DNA of 64,000 bases from the NCBI GenBank assembly GCA_036583965.1, contig JAZBQD010000015.1:65068330-65132329 (forward strand), written 5' to 3'. This DNA is from Prunella strophiata. Taxonomy: Eukaryota > Chordata > Aves > Passeriformes > Prunellidae. Shown one piece after another: positions 25,473-37,265 of this stretch. A program made the position numbers and the translations under genes. Positions within the stretch are counted from its first letter, which is position 1. Each line of letters begins with the position of its first letter. The notes under the pieces are model-generated. The model was given only the letters and a program-made list of their open reading frames with translations. It made no database searches and was not told the DNA's origin.

Positions 25473-27844
25473 TGGTAGAAAACAGAATTAGGACAGCAAA
25501 ATTGATCCTGCAGTGACTTAGTGACTTTTCAGACTGTCAGAGTGTTTGGTATTAATGCTGATAGTTTAAATTCTGTTGGATATTTAATTGAAGTATTGCA
25601 AGTTTGTGGGAGTTCTCTGCTCTTGCATTCACTTTCACTGTGAAATAAAATTATTCTGAGACAAAGGGATTGTTATCAATTTTGTTTGCTTTATAAATGA
25701 AGGTTTTTGTTATTGTCTACAAAAAGCTGGTGATACAGTCTTTGCTGGAGCCATCAAAGTAGTTTCATTTTTAAGTAGTTCATTATCCCTCCAACTAAAA
25801 CCTATTCTGTGACATGGCTTTGTGTAGCAGTGACTTTTGGATATGGACTTTGTTGTATTCATACTGTAAGGCCTTAGTGACATTTTTTTTTCACTGAAAT
25901 AAAGAAATTAAAAAGTTTCACTTAAAAATCAAGTTGTTATTTTAAACAACTGAGTTGGTAGCAGTTCAGCAGTTGCAGGCCAATTTGGAGTGTCAGGTCT
26001 GATCTATCTTGAGCATTAGATTCTAAGAAAAAAAAAATTTACGAAAGTTGTCAAGCATAGCAAAACTTCTGTTGAGGTAAAATGCCCAGGTGAATAAGAA
26101 GCAGCCACAAGGAATGGCCCATTAGCCTGTCACAGTGAACTGGAAGTGCCACCAGTTTAATGAGTTCTGCTGAATGTCTGGCAGACGCTATGGCAATAGC
26201 AAAGTTTCCCTATGTTTGTGTGGTGGTCTGAACTAAGCATGCAAGCTCCTATTGAGATATTGCTAATACACATGTACAGTAAGCCAGCTGATAAGCTGAT
26301 ACTGTATTTTTTTACTCCTTTATGCTGCTTGGATTTAGTTTCCATGAGAGTTTTTTTGATTCTCTTTTATTTCCCCTTGCTTGTGCAAATGTCCAGGATT
26401 CATTTCATGGCATGGAGCAGGCAGGGTAGCCGACCCTGAAAGCAAAGGACAAAACTCAAACCTTCCTGCAAACTACTAAAAGCTGCAGCTTACTCCAAAT
26501 GGATTTTCAAATCAAACCATATGTGGAGCAGCTTTCTGGCTATTGCAAGTTTGTCTATACTCTCTGAAATGTATGTACGTGTACCTTTGATCACATGTTT
26601 TCATCTGTATTTTTGCCTTAAAATTTCTGAAGGCTGTCATTTAAACTACATCCAGAGGAAGTGCTGGCACACAACACTCCCTCCAAGTAGGCAGCAAAAA
26701 CTGCAGCAGGCAGGGAACCTGACAGAAAGAAGCCTGAAACTTGTGCAGATTAGTGGTTCTTTTCTCAGTTCTTCAAAAACATCACTTTTCCAGATTCTGA
26801 TGAAGACTGTGGTCAAATGTGACTCTGGGGTCAAAAGTTTTGTTAATAATGAGAGCTTTTATCTTTTCAGCCTCCTACCTAAGAGGATTGGATGATCTGT
26901 TGGTTGGCATGAAATATTAACAAATCATTTTTGGCTAAAACCCAGTGGTTTCTGCTCCTCATATTATCACTCAGAACTTCTAAGTTTATTCAGTAAAAAA
27001 CCCCAGACATGAGCCCTTGTTCATCTTTTAGAATGAAGATAAACAGAACATTGTGCTGTCATGCCTATTTCAGTGCAATAAGGTGTTCACTTGTCCTTCA
27101 GATCTGAATATTTATAAGAGAGCAAGAAGTTAAATACTTGTAGCATGATGAGAATTTATCTTGTCATGTAATTCCTTTGTAGCAGTGAGAAGATTAGAGT
27201 GCTAAACTTCGTTATAATAAATCTAGTCTGCCATTGGTTTTAACTGAGCAGTAGCATCAATCTGAGAGAGGTGTTTTCTATTAACTTGAACTGCTGTTTA
27301 TTCTTTTTTATAATTGTTCTAAAGAAGTTTTGAATAAGAACCACATGGCTTTTCATCTTGCATATTCTCTCTTGAAAGTAAGTGTAATTTGTAGTGATTG
27401 TCTTTAATTGCATATACTTGTCTAATTATGCTTGTGTTTAAAAATAATTGTCTCCCTGGCCATCCACTAAATGAAATACTTTTACTGGCAAACTTCCCTG
27501 GTCTTCCTCTGTTTTTAAATCTGCTGATTTTAAACCTGTAATTTAAGAGGGTTTACTGATTTTTCTGAATCTCTGGATTTTTGGGTCTCTTCAGAGAGAA
27601 GCAAATAATTTGGGTTGATTCTTTGGAGAAGACTATGACTTAGTGTATGAAAGAACAAAGAGTGAAGCGTACTGAAGTCAGTTGGCTGTCTGAATAAACA
27701 ACTTCAAAAAGAGTTCCTTTGCATTTTTAAATCCATAGAGCTTCTGAGGAAAAGACCACATTAGAGCTTTGTCCTCAAGTTCCAAACTCCCTTTTTGGTC
27801 ACTGCATCTGTTTCACATCTTTGAACTTCTTTTACTGGCTGTAA

Positions 27845-27965
27845 CTGTCAGGATGATTAATAATAAATATGATTTATATGGAACATTTAGCACATTATGG
27901 GGTAATTAATATAGGTAGTTAATTCTAATGCTAGCATGCATGTGGAATTAATTTTGTGCTATAGA
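27845..27965. promoter_or_regulatory. EPB41L4B: Candidate homeodomain-site-rich non-coding element
   Basis: Within about 120 bp there are several TAATTA/TTAATT cores: GATTAATAATAAATATG, GGGGTAATTAATATAGG, GTTAATTCTAATGC and GGAATTAATTTTG. This clustering is typical of developmental enhancers but is also expected at lower frequency in AT-rich DNA. No conservation data were available, so this is a weak inference. Confidence 0.2.
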
Positions 27966-29544
27966 AAAGTGCCACGAATAGTATATCTTATTTAAGTTTA
28001 AAAAAACACATAGAAATAATTGACTGTGAATTATATGAGCATTAACAGTGTGCAAGTTTATGCTGGAGGAGAGAAGCAGTTCTAAGGAACTTTTTGTTTT
28101 ATCCAGACATAAAAGTAAATTCATGCAGCATACACAATGTGGCACTACTAAAGGAATCTGCACCTTTTTGCTTTATGGGTCAGCAGGTGGTGGTGGGGAT
28201 TCTGTTCGGTGCACCCAAAAGTGACAATCTGTAAGGCATTGTGTAAGATACCAGTTCCTAGAGCAGCTGTCCTAGCTTTTGCCTTCCAGCCACAGCACAG
28301 CTCCGTGGCCTCCTCCTTGCCTGGACACCAGTGTTAGGAAGCAGCTTTTGGCATATCAGGCCATGCTGCTGTGCTCGTTTGGGTGGGGAGGGGGTTTGAA
28401 AGCACTGTTAGCTTGAATTAGTAGTGATGTTTTACTGATGTAACTTCCCCCTGTATCCAGTTCTTTACAAGGCATTCAGCTGCCCTGACAAACCTCTTGG
28501 GTAGGAGTCAGGAATGGAACCTGGGACATGCCTGGCTGGGAGAGTGGGAGCCCTGCAGCCTTAATTTATGTCAAGTACAACTATTTGTGTTGCTTGTGTG
28601 TCTGACTGGCCATTACTGCTGCTCTGAGCTACATTTATGCTGAAGCAAAGTTGAAGTAGAGCCTTATAGGTAAAGTGCTTTATTGTAGACAGATATAAAT
28701 TTAAATGTCTATTTAAATAATTATTTAAAAACAAGCTAAAAAAATTGAAATAGTTGAGTCAGGCACCCGTACACGTGAAATGGATATGAAGGATGTGTCT
28801 ATGTGGAAAATTCTTTGTACAAGTTTGTACAATTGCATCTGTTTAAAACTATTTCCACTCCTGGAGCATTCAAATGCAGGTGTATAAGAAAGCAAAGATG
28901 TCATTTGAAACTTTGGTACTGCATTAGCATAAGAAAGTGCAGAGTCTTTGCTAAACTCTCCCGGGAGCTCTTCTGATAGCACTTGCCTGTTTCTCCTTGC
29001 TCTTTTTAATGTCATCTTATGCCAGTGTTCCATGTTATTTCACAAATACAGTTTAAATTCATGACCTAGAATTTTCTCTAGCTCTCCAGTAAAATGGCAC
29101 CTCTATCCCATCGTGATTTGTGCAGGAGGGCAATGAGCAAGGGCAGCCTAAAGCTTAACATTGTGTTATGTTTGATGGTATCATCTCAAAGAGGTGGCTT
29201 CCACTTCAGTGCTTTATCAAATAATACCTCTTCCTCTGGGAATGCAGAACTGTAAACTTTATTTTGAGTGAAATCATGTAGGTTAAGAAGTCTCAGCATA
29301 GGTTTTTATTCTTATCCTAGCTACTTCGTGTTTCCTTCACTTTGTGTTTGAGGGACATGTAATATTTCAAGTGGGTCAGGAGAGGGAGCTGGCATTCTAG
29401 GGGTGAAAAAGAATCTTCTTTACCTACAAGTAAATATTTTTTAAATTGTGCCTCTGAATGTATAATTGTAATGGGGTAACCTGTCTGTTCCTGAAATAAC
29501 AGGAGTACAGACTGACTTCCAGAACATAAAGTTGCAAGTAAGGA

Positions 29545-29564
29545 TTTTTTTTTTTTTTTTTTTT
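29545..29564. repeat. Poly(T) tract, T20
   Basis: An uninterrupted run of 20 T. No retrotransposon body is seen on either side. Confidence 0.85.
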
Positions 29565-30789
29565 ACTGCTTTGTTCTGTGGCTGATGGTTGCTTTTATCT
29601 GTTGCCTGAGGATCCCATTTAGAAGTGCTGACAGTGCTTTTCTCTTGGGAAGAGGTCTGTGTTGCCAGTAGTACATGTAGGTGATAGGGACAATGAGCAG
29701 AACCTCACCCTCATCTGAGTCCAATAAAATAAAAATGTCACTGCTGGTAATAATGTTGACAATAGTAATTGCAGGTATAGGGCACCCACCACGGTAGAAC
29801 CTGCCTGCCCTTCATGTGACTTTTGGAGAGATTAAAGGCTTATCAAAGGCAGCATGCCCTTTAGATGAGTGATGGAAATGTGAAATTGCCCTGCATAAGG
29901 GTTTCCCCGCTGCAGTGGGTTAGCCTCAGCCATCAGCCAGGCTCCTACCCAGCCCCTGGTTCAGTCTGCAGGATGGGGGTAGAAAATATGGAGGAAAAGT
30001 GGGAATTAAAAGGCTTGTGGGTCAAGATAAAGCTGACTCTTTTCCTAACTCAAATCCACTCCTCCACTCCTGACTTCTGTACCCCCCTCACCAGTGGGTC
30101 TGCTGTGGCAATGACTGAAACCAGCTGTGTCCAGCCTGGGACAGCCCCATCTGCTCTGAATAAAACTGAGCAAATGGTGAAATTACCCCTTCCAGATAAT
30201 GTAGGTCTTGAGACATGGTAGTTTCTTGCTTCCTTTTTCAGCAACAAAACAGGCTTCTGAGCCTCTGGATATGCTACTATAATCAGTTTTTGAAGGGCTG
30301 TACTGTAAAATTCAGCTAGAAAAAGTGCCTGTTTTGAAAACAACTGTGCAAAACCAGCTTTCAGAAAAAGTTAGCATTGTTCAGATCATTTTATAAATTT
30401 GGTTCACTTTTCCAGTTGAGGAAGAGACAGAATGTGATTAAGAGGTGGGGAAGGAAGTGACTGGAAGGATGTGTGAAGTGGCAAAGGAAACCCTATAGTC
30501 TTCCTGACTTTCCTGGATCTGCTTTATGTTTGTGTACTGTACGTAGGAATCTCTCCAATGAGAAATTCCTGGCATGGCTTTGGACTCTTTGGAGATTGTT
30601 TGCATCTAAGGTAATTCCCTCGCTGGTCTGTTGTCTGTATATTCTCTATAATGCTGTACTACCCATTCAATCTTTGATTCATCTTAATGAGTTTGCACTG
30701 TATGAATAATGAAAAATCTTTTCTTCCCTCCTATTGCAGAGCTTGAAAATAGCATATTATCCTTCTTCACCCTTAGTTCTAACTAGTTT

Positions 30790-30880
30790 GGGTTTCTTGG
30801 TTTTGTTTGCTTTGTTTATTTGTTTTTATTGTTACTTTTGTGTTGTTGGGCCATTTTTTAATTTGTTTGTTTTATTTTTT
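30790..30880. repeat. T/G-rich low-complexity stretch
   Basis: The stretch consists of irregular TTTG/TTTA words over about 90 bp. No unit repeats cleanly. Confidence 0.6.
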
Positions 30881-33800
30881 ACTGACGAGTGACTGTCCTT
30901 GCATAACAGGTGGAAAGCATAAGCTAGTGCAAGAGACTTTTCCAGTGTCTCTAGCATGGTAAATGTACTGTGATCTGACTAGAAGCCCAGTGCCTTTTGG
31001 GTTTGTATAGAGATTTGGTACATATGAAATATGGTGATGTATTTATTTGTCCTTGTTCAGGCTTCTCCTCCAGTGAATGCTGCTGCTTCGTGTCAGTAGC
31101 TGGTGGAGAGATAAAAGTGTGGCTGCTGTAAAGAAATGCTGCTGTGCAGCAATAGTGAGATTTACTATACCCACTGTTAGGGGTTTTTTTTTCTTACTGG
31201 CTCTCTACAAATTCTCATTGGCATCTCAGTTGCAGGAACCCAGCTTGCTTTCACTGCCAGCCAGTCTGCCCACAGAGAGAATGTTCTTAAGTGGTTGTGT
31301 GCTTATCTGAGGTTCCCTCTATCCCCTTGATGGGATGTGACTTGTGACAGTCCTAGCTTTTGAGACTTCTATGATAGGCTTAGAGAGTAATTTCAAGGAA
31401 GCAGCTTGGTTTGTTGGTTTGGTTTTTTATTTGTGCAAGTTTGGGGTTCTTTTTGCTTTGGTGTTCTGTCATTTTACAAGGGGTTCTTTGACTTTGCTTC
31501 TAAGCCACTTCTGCTCAGTAAATACCAGTTCTTTAGTTTGGGGCCTTGACAGAAATGACTGAGAGCAAAATGTTTGTTCTTTCAAGGTTATAATAAAATA
31601 AATACCATTAATGGGATGTTTTTGTCTGCTGATGAAGGACTGAGGGCTTGGTGGTGTGTGTATGCATTTGGCATTTCTTGTTGGTTTGAGTTTTTATACA
31701 GGAGGAAGTTAAGGGGATTTTGACTCTTATTTTCAGCTAATTTTCAAAGGAACTAAAATGAATTTTGTTCTCCTTCAGATAAAAGTTCACATGCGTCATC
31801 ACTTGCATTTTCTTCTGGGCACATTCAGCAAAGCTGCTTGTTTCTATGGTCTGTACTACATTTAAACATCATTTGCATGCAGTAGCAGGCTCTGAAGCAG
31901 TACTGGTGTTATTGCCATGACAGGGTGAGAGGCTTAATGGTTATTTGAACAGTGTCACATTTCAAGTGAGGTTCCTGTACCCACAACTGTAAGTTTAAGT
32001 CAAGGGTTGTCTGATAAGAAAATAACCTGACATCTTCATTGCAGCTTGAGCAAGTTAGCCAACCTCATGGAAGTATGATGTGTTAGTAAATAACTTGCTT
32101 TTCTTCAATTAGCACTGATTTTATGAAAATTTGCATGATTTCAAGCACAAAAAATGCAATTCTTTCTCCATTCTTCCACACGTGCTCATTGGGCCGCCAG
32201 AGGAGGGTGGGACAGGCACCAAGGTCACGGCAGGTTTGCAGCGTGCCCTCTGCCAGAGTGTCCTCTCGGGATGGCAGCGTGCATGCTGGAATTTGAAAAC
32301 AAGTGGCTGACTTTGACAACACTGCCTGTAGCAGCAGTGCTGGGATGGATAATGTGGTTTTCAGTGCAGCTTTTGCAAGCCCAGCCATGGCCTCCAACAT
32401 GTACTTGGCTGAAGCTGTTAGATACCCTGGCTTTATAAGAATGTAGAACAACTGCATTTCTGTGCTTAAAATTATGGAACTGCTGCTGGCTTTCAGTACA
32501 GCTGAGTGTGTTTGAGCAACTGAGGGCTTGACTATCCAGAAGAAAGCAAGTTAAAGGACAGATGAAAACTGAGCACCAGGAGTCAAGGCTAATTAGGAGC
32601 ACAGATGGCTTTTATGCATGTTTAGCCTGTCTGAAACACTTGGAGACAGCACTGCCAGTGACTGCTAAAAGGCAAAGCGAATTCTCACTGCTAAGCACTG
32701 TGGCCAACAGCTAAAGCCTTAGGTTTGAAAATGAGCTTTAGGTTTGAAAATTGAGTTAATAACAGTTCAGGTGTAAGAGGACTGAGCAGAACTTATTGAG
32801 CCACTCTGTTTTCAGGAGGTGCCAAGGGGAGGAAATGCTGGTGCCATCAGAGCAGGGCAGTATCAGGCCTGTGGAGGTGAGACTTGCTAGCTACAAAGGT
32901 GCCTTTAAGAATTTACTAGAAGCTCAGACCTGGAGTGACTGACCATAAGACCATAGCAGCCCACTCTGAAAAAATATTTAACATATTGCAGAATACATAA
33001 TCTTGTGCTTTCTTTCAAAACAGAAACTAAGCCTGCCCTACCTACCCATTGCTGTTGCTACTCACTATTCAGTTTGAGATGCATTGGCTTTGATTGGAAA
33101 GCTAATTGGCTTTGACTTTTCTCTTGGTGATAGCTTATTTTCCTTAATTTTGGTTGTCATTTTGTCAGCTGGCAGACTATTTCATGTACCTCTTGGCCTA
33201 TTTGATAGGGTTTTTTCCCAAACAGTGCTTCAACTGTTTCTGAAATCTGTTAATAGTTTGTTTTTAGCCCTGTCGTCTCTGAGCTCTCTAATATGACTCA
33301 AGAATTTCAGCCTCTCCATTTCATTTCAAGTAACTGCACTTGGGTTTGGGGAAAGTGTGAGCAGAAGCTCTCCAGCTTTGCTTGTATATGCTCTGAGAGT
33401 GATCAATGGCATCCTTGCACTGTATCTGCACTAAAATGGATCTTTTCTGGCATGTAGGTCCACTTTTCATGCCCTTTGTCAAAAACCTTTTAAAGAGCCC
33501 TGGAATAGCTAAAATCAACACTAATCAGCTTGTTTAGACAGGGCCAGTTGGTGTAAAATGTCCCTGGCTGATCAATTTTCTCTTTCCTTCATGTTTATCA
33601 GAAGCACATTAAAATCTCTTGCCTATTTCCATGTCAAGTCTGGGAGACTTTCTAATTAGAGAAGTTAATCTTTGTTTTGTCATGTTTTAGCTGACAAGAA
33701 TTTCCATAGATTCCCTGAGACTGGGAACTCTGTGGCAGCCAAAAATGTAGCCTACTTGAAATGTGGGCCATGCAGCTGTCATTGTTGTGCAAGGTGCTTT

Positions 33801-34254
33801 ATACCCATCCCAGTTGGAATCCTTGTAGGATTTGCAGTGAGTCCTCATTTAAGATAAGAATTCTCTCTGAATGTGATTCATAATTCCAAGGAAGATGATA
33901 TGGGGGTTTATTTGGGAATGGCTTTTAATGAAACAGTGGACAAAACTCGCATAACTTTTAGGTGGAACAGGGACCACTGACATGAGAAACTTATTTTTTT
34001 TCCTTTCTGTCAGTGATTGCTCATTATCAGGGAGGTTCCCAGTCTGCAAGTGTAATTCAGTCTTTGTGTTTCATCGAGTGCCTGCCTCATGCTAATTCAG
34101 TTTTGCCTTAGGTTGCAGCTGTAGTGTTGTTTGTAAGCTAAACATTTCATGCCCACCCTCCCAGTGCTCACCTGTGAGGTTTCTTGGTGCTCACACAAGT
34201 TCTCCAGAGTTCCAAGGAACACTCCACCAGAAACTGGCAGTGCTTTAACTGATG

Positions 34255-34372
34255 TTTCAAAACAAAACAAAAAACCCAAACAAAAACTCACAAACCAAAA
34301 AGAAAACCCAACAAAACAGAAAGCAAAGACAAAAGAAAACCCAACAGAAACAAACAAAAAAACCCAAGTCAA
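34255..34372. repeat. A/C-rich low-complexity stretch
   Basis: About 120 bp are almost pure A and C, built from AAAC, AAAACCC and CAAAA words with occasional G. The stretch gives artefactual open frames rich in Lys, Gln, Asn and Thr on the + strand and Phe/Val-rich ones on the minus strand. These are not genes. Confidence 0.8.
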
Positions 34373-37160
34373 CACAAGGTTTTGCAACTTTTCTTACATC
34401 ACTGTTCCCAATTATAGTAAATTCCATACCAACAAAATAGTAGCTCTATATAATAGTATCTGCATACTGTTTGTTGCTATGTACTTCAGTTTGTGAGATA
34501 TAAGTTATGCAGGCCATTTACATCTGATACTTCTGAACCATCTGTCTAGCAAGGTATGACTGTAAAACAATTCTGGTTTATGGTTGGGGGTTTTTAGCAG
34601 TATCTTCACAAAATAAGCACAAGTCAAAGGTCTGGAGAGAGAGTATGATTTATTAAATTCCAGATGATTAGATCTACTATGAAAATTTTCCTGTACAAAA
34701 TAATTTTCTTGTCTTGTAGCAGATTTTCTTATCTGGTACCAGATTTTGAAAGGGGAAGCATGTTTTTTAGCTACTGTTTTGTCTAGACAGAGGAGAGGAA
34801 AAAAAAGATTATGAAAATCTAAATATTATTGTATTACAGACATTTTTTCCTTTGGAGACCACTATCATGCATATGCAATGCCTAAGGAAAAAGCCTTCTA
34901 TTTTGACTATTCTACCCATTTCATTCAGTGCACATTAATTTATCAGTCCACAATCTGACCTGCTGGATTGTCAGTCAGTGATGAGGAAGAATAAAGAACA
35001 GGTAATCCTTTACTGTTAGTAGAGGAAAGGAGTCAGTCGCTTTTATCTCCCCCTGTAGTGCAACATCTCAAAGAAAGTTTTTGGTCAGCAATTTGTTGGC
35101 TGCAGCAGCTTTATCATTTAAGGGGTACAAGTTGCTGGGAAAGCTCATTTAGTGACAAGTTAAATGTTACAATCTCCTGTAAGCTGTGTATGTAATACTG
35201 CATTTTATGGTCTAGCTGTGCAGTGCAGAGCTATTCTGCATGTAACACATGTTAAACATTAACTACTGCTTGGGTACAGAAGGTGGAGTGTGCTCTCTCT
35301 GGTTTCTATTGGGTGTGTGGCAGTGGAAGATAAACATATACTGGTAGTTAATGCCATAAAGCAAGCAACCATGAGCAGAGCAGGACATGAAGTGCATTTT
35401 TACTACGTTTTGAATTTTTCATGTTCTACTGTTTCTCCTTTATTGCTTTTGAGGGTTTTTTCCTCCCTCACTTAAGCAAAATCTATTTAGATTTTGTTGA
35501 GCTTTGGTTTGGCTTCTTTTAACGAGTGCTGATTTTGCTCCATATGAGATAATATGTTCTGGATACTTTTTGTTCAGTTTATAACAATTACTGTACAAGT
35601 AAAGATGATGACTTCTTAGCAGTGTACTGTTTTAAGAAGCCATTGTATTCTCATTTGCCTTTAATAGAATGTTGAACTTTGGTTAATAATGTCTATTATC
35701 CACCTCTTGCCCCCCTCAAAATAATGAAACAGTATCTTACAGTGACAGTTTAATGTTGGTATTAAGCTTTTATGCGGCTTTAATTCCACTCTTGAAATTT
35801 GATATGATTCAATTTCAGTGCTTCTGTTTTGTTAGTTAAAGAACCCTGAAAAATACAAGTTAAATAAAATTTGCTACCTATACCTGAGCTTGCTTGACTT
35901 TCTTGGAAAAACAGAGGGGTAACTTGCCATCTTGTGTGTTGCTGAAGAAAACTGATTTTAGACAGCCTAAAACCCTAGACAGGAGTTCTGCATGTTATGA
36001 TTGATGGTGCCTTTGTGCAGAAGACTTAACGAAAGGACCTGAATGCTTAACTGTGAATTTTGCTACATTTTGGGGTAAAGTGGAAATGCCTAATATGTTA
36101 GTTTTTAAAAATAAAAATTGGGAAAAAAAGAATCCTTGAAGTTGGAGGAGGGGCAGCAGTCACAAAAATGGATGCTGTTCAGTACTTCCCTGTATAAAGT
36201 ACAGCTGTAGCTTCAGTCTCTTACTCAGATTTGATTGCTCTCATGTATTTTTGGCCAAGAGGCGTTTTTGCTCAAGAACTTGAAAACTTTCTTCCCCAAG
36301 TAACTCAACAGGATTTGCAGTGAAAAATTGGTTTGTTAGTTGCCTTTTCCTTCAGTCTACCTATAATCCTTAAATTTTGGTTTTCTAGTGTTAAAGATTG
36401 AGTATCTAAATTCTTGCCTTAACCTCAAAACAAGTACCCAGGCCAATGCAGCCTACCTTTAAGATCTGCTAAGTTTTTCTACCCTTACCTGTGGGCCATA
36501 GTTGGGGTTTCAGTTGTTAACTTTTATTTCCATGCCTGCATGTTTCAGATGGCATGCCAAGTACGATTTACAGCTTTTTTGGCCCTTGTTTTTTTCTTCA
36601 TTTAAAGGCTATAAATATGATGGCAATTGGCAACATAGATGAAATCTTATCAAATCCCATTAATCTTCTTCACAGTGCTCTTTGAGTATTCAAAGGCTGT
36701 CCAGAATTTATTTTGCAGCTTCAATGGTGGTGTGGCACTGCATGACTGCAGTTGTTGTTGATAGCCAGCAGATTTCAGGCAGTGTGTTAAGCAAGCTCTT
36801 CCTAGGAGAATCTGACTTCCTGGGGTGCAAAATGATAGCTCTTTGAGTTAGGACACTTGTAGGGCATAAGCCTTCCCTTTCTCTTGTACATTTTTAGTTA
36901 TGATGAACTTTGAAAGTTTTCTTTGAGAGTGAAATCTAATACTGTTGGAATAGCTGCAGACAAGAATGCCATGTCACTCTCTATTTCCTCAGGAAAATAA
37001 AAAGAAATGTCCATGCAATTCTTCAGGATAAATAGAATTGCTTTTTTGATGTTATGTTCCTTTGTGTATCTGTTATCACACGTTTGAATTTGAAAAGAAA
37101 CAAACTCAAGCAAACCCACACTGACCAATTTTTAAAAAAGTTTTTTCTTTCCTGTTACAG

Positions 37161-37265
37161 AAAAATGCAAAGGGACAGGAGTTGTTTGACCAGATTGTGT
37201 ATCATTTGGACCTTGTAGAAACGGATTACTTTGGCCTGCAATTCATGGATGCTTCCCAAATTACA
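37161..37265 (+). CDS. EPB41L4B: EPB41L4B exon, F1 lobe (first exon in window)
   Basis: This 105-nt exon starts and ends in phase 0 and encodes 35 residues, beginning [20 protein letters not shown] and ending in DASQIT. It is the ubiquitin-like F1 lobe of the FERM domain; the 'AKGQ.LFDQI.YHLDL.E.DYFGL' pattern is shared by the EPB41L4B and EPB41L5 family. The acceptor has a strong pyrimidine tract ending in CTGTTACAG, and the donor is ACA|GTGAGT. Because the frame is open from the first base and this exon begins right after the family's usual 'DLP' position, the missing upstream exon should carry the start codon and the first F1 strands. The SQIT end differs from the AQVA I remember for mammals. 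Confidence 0.95.

Larger units (their letters stand above)
25473..37160. other. EPB41L4B: Intron 1 of EPB41L4B, proximal part; no gene seen
   Basis: This interval precedes the first in-window exon. It is AT-rich, CpG-poor and without a recognisable coding segment. It contains T/G-rich or A/C-rich simple stretches at 29545-29564, 30790-30880 and 34255-34372, and AT-rich complex patches near 27845-27960 and 36595-36690 that could be conserved non-coding DNA. Open frames of up to 125 codons near 32.1-32.6 kb overlap on both strands and look like chance. Confidence 0.6.

Noticed and set aside
32083..32602. Three overlapping frames of 94-125 codons on both strands
   Set aside because: Mutual overlap in opposite strands and lack of any domain argue for chance in a slightly GC-richer patch.
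34097..34387. Hydrophobic Phe/Val-rich minus-strand frame that looks like membrane segments
   Set aside because: It is the complement of the same A/C-rich tract; its hydrophobicity is a base-composition artefact.
34149..34496. Lys/Gln/Asn/Thr-rich open frames
   Set aside because: They are products of an A/C-rich low-complexity tract.
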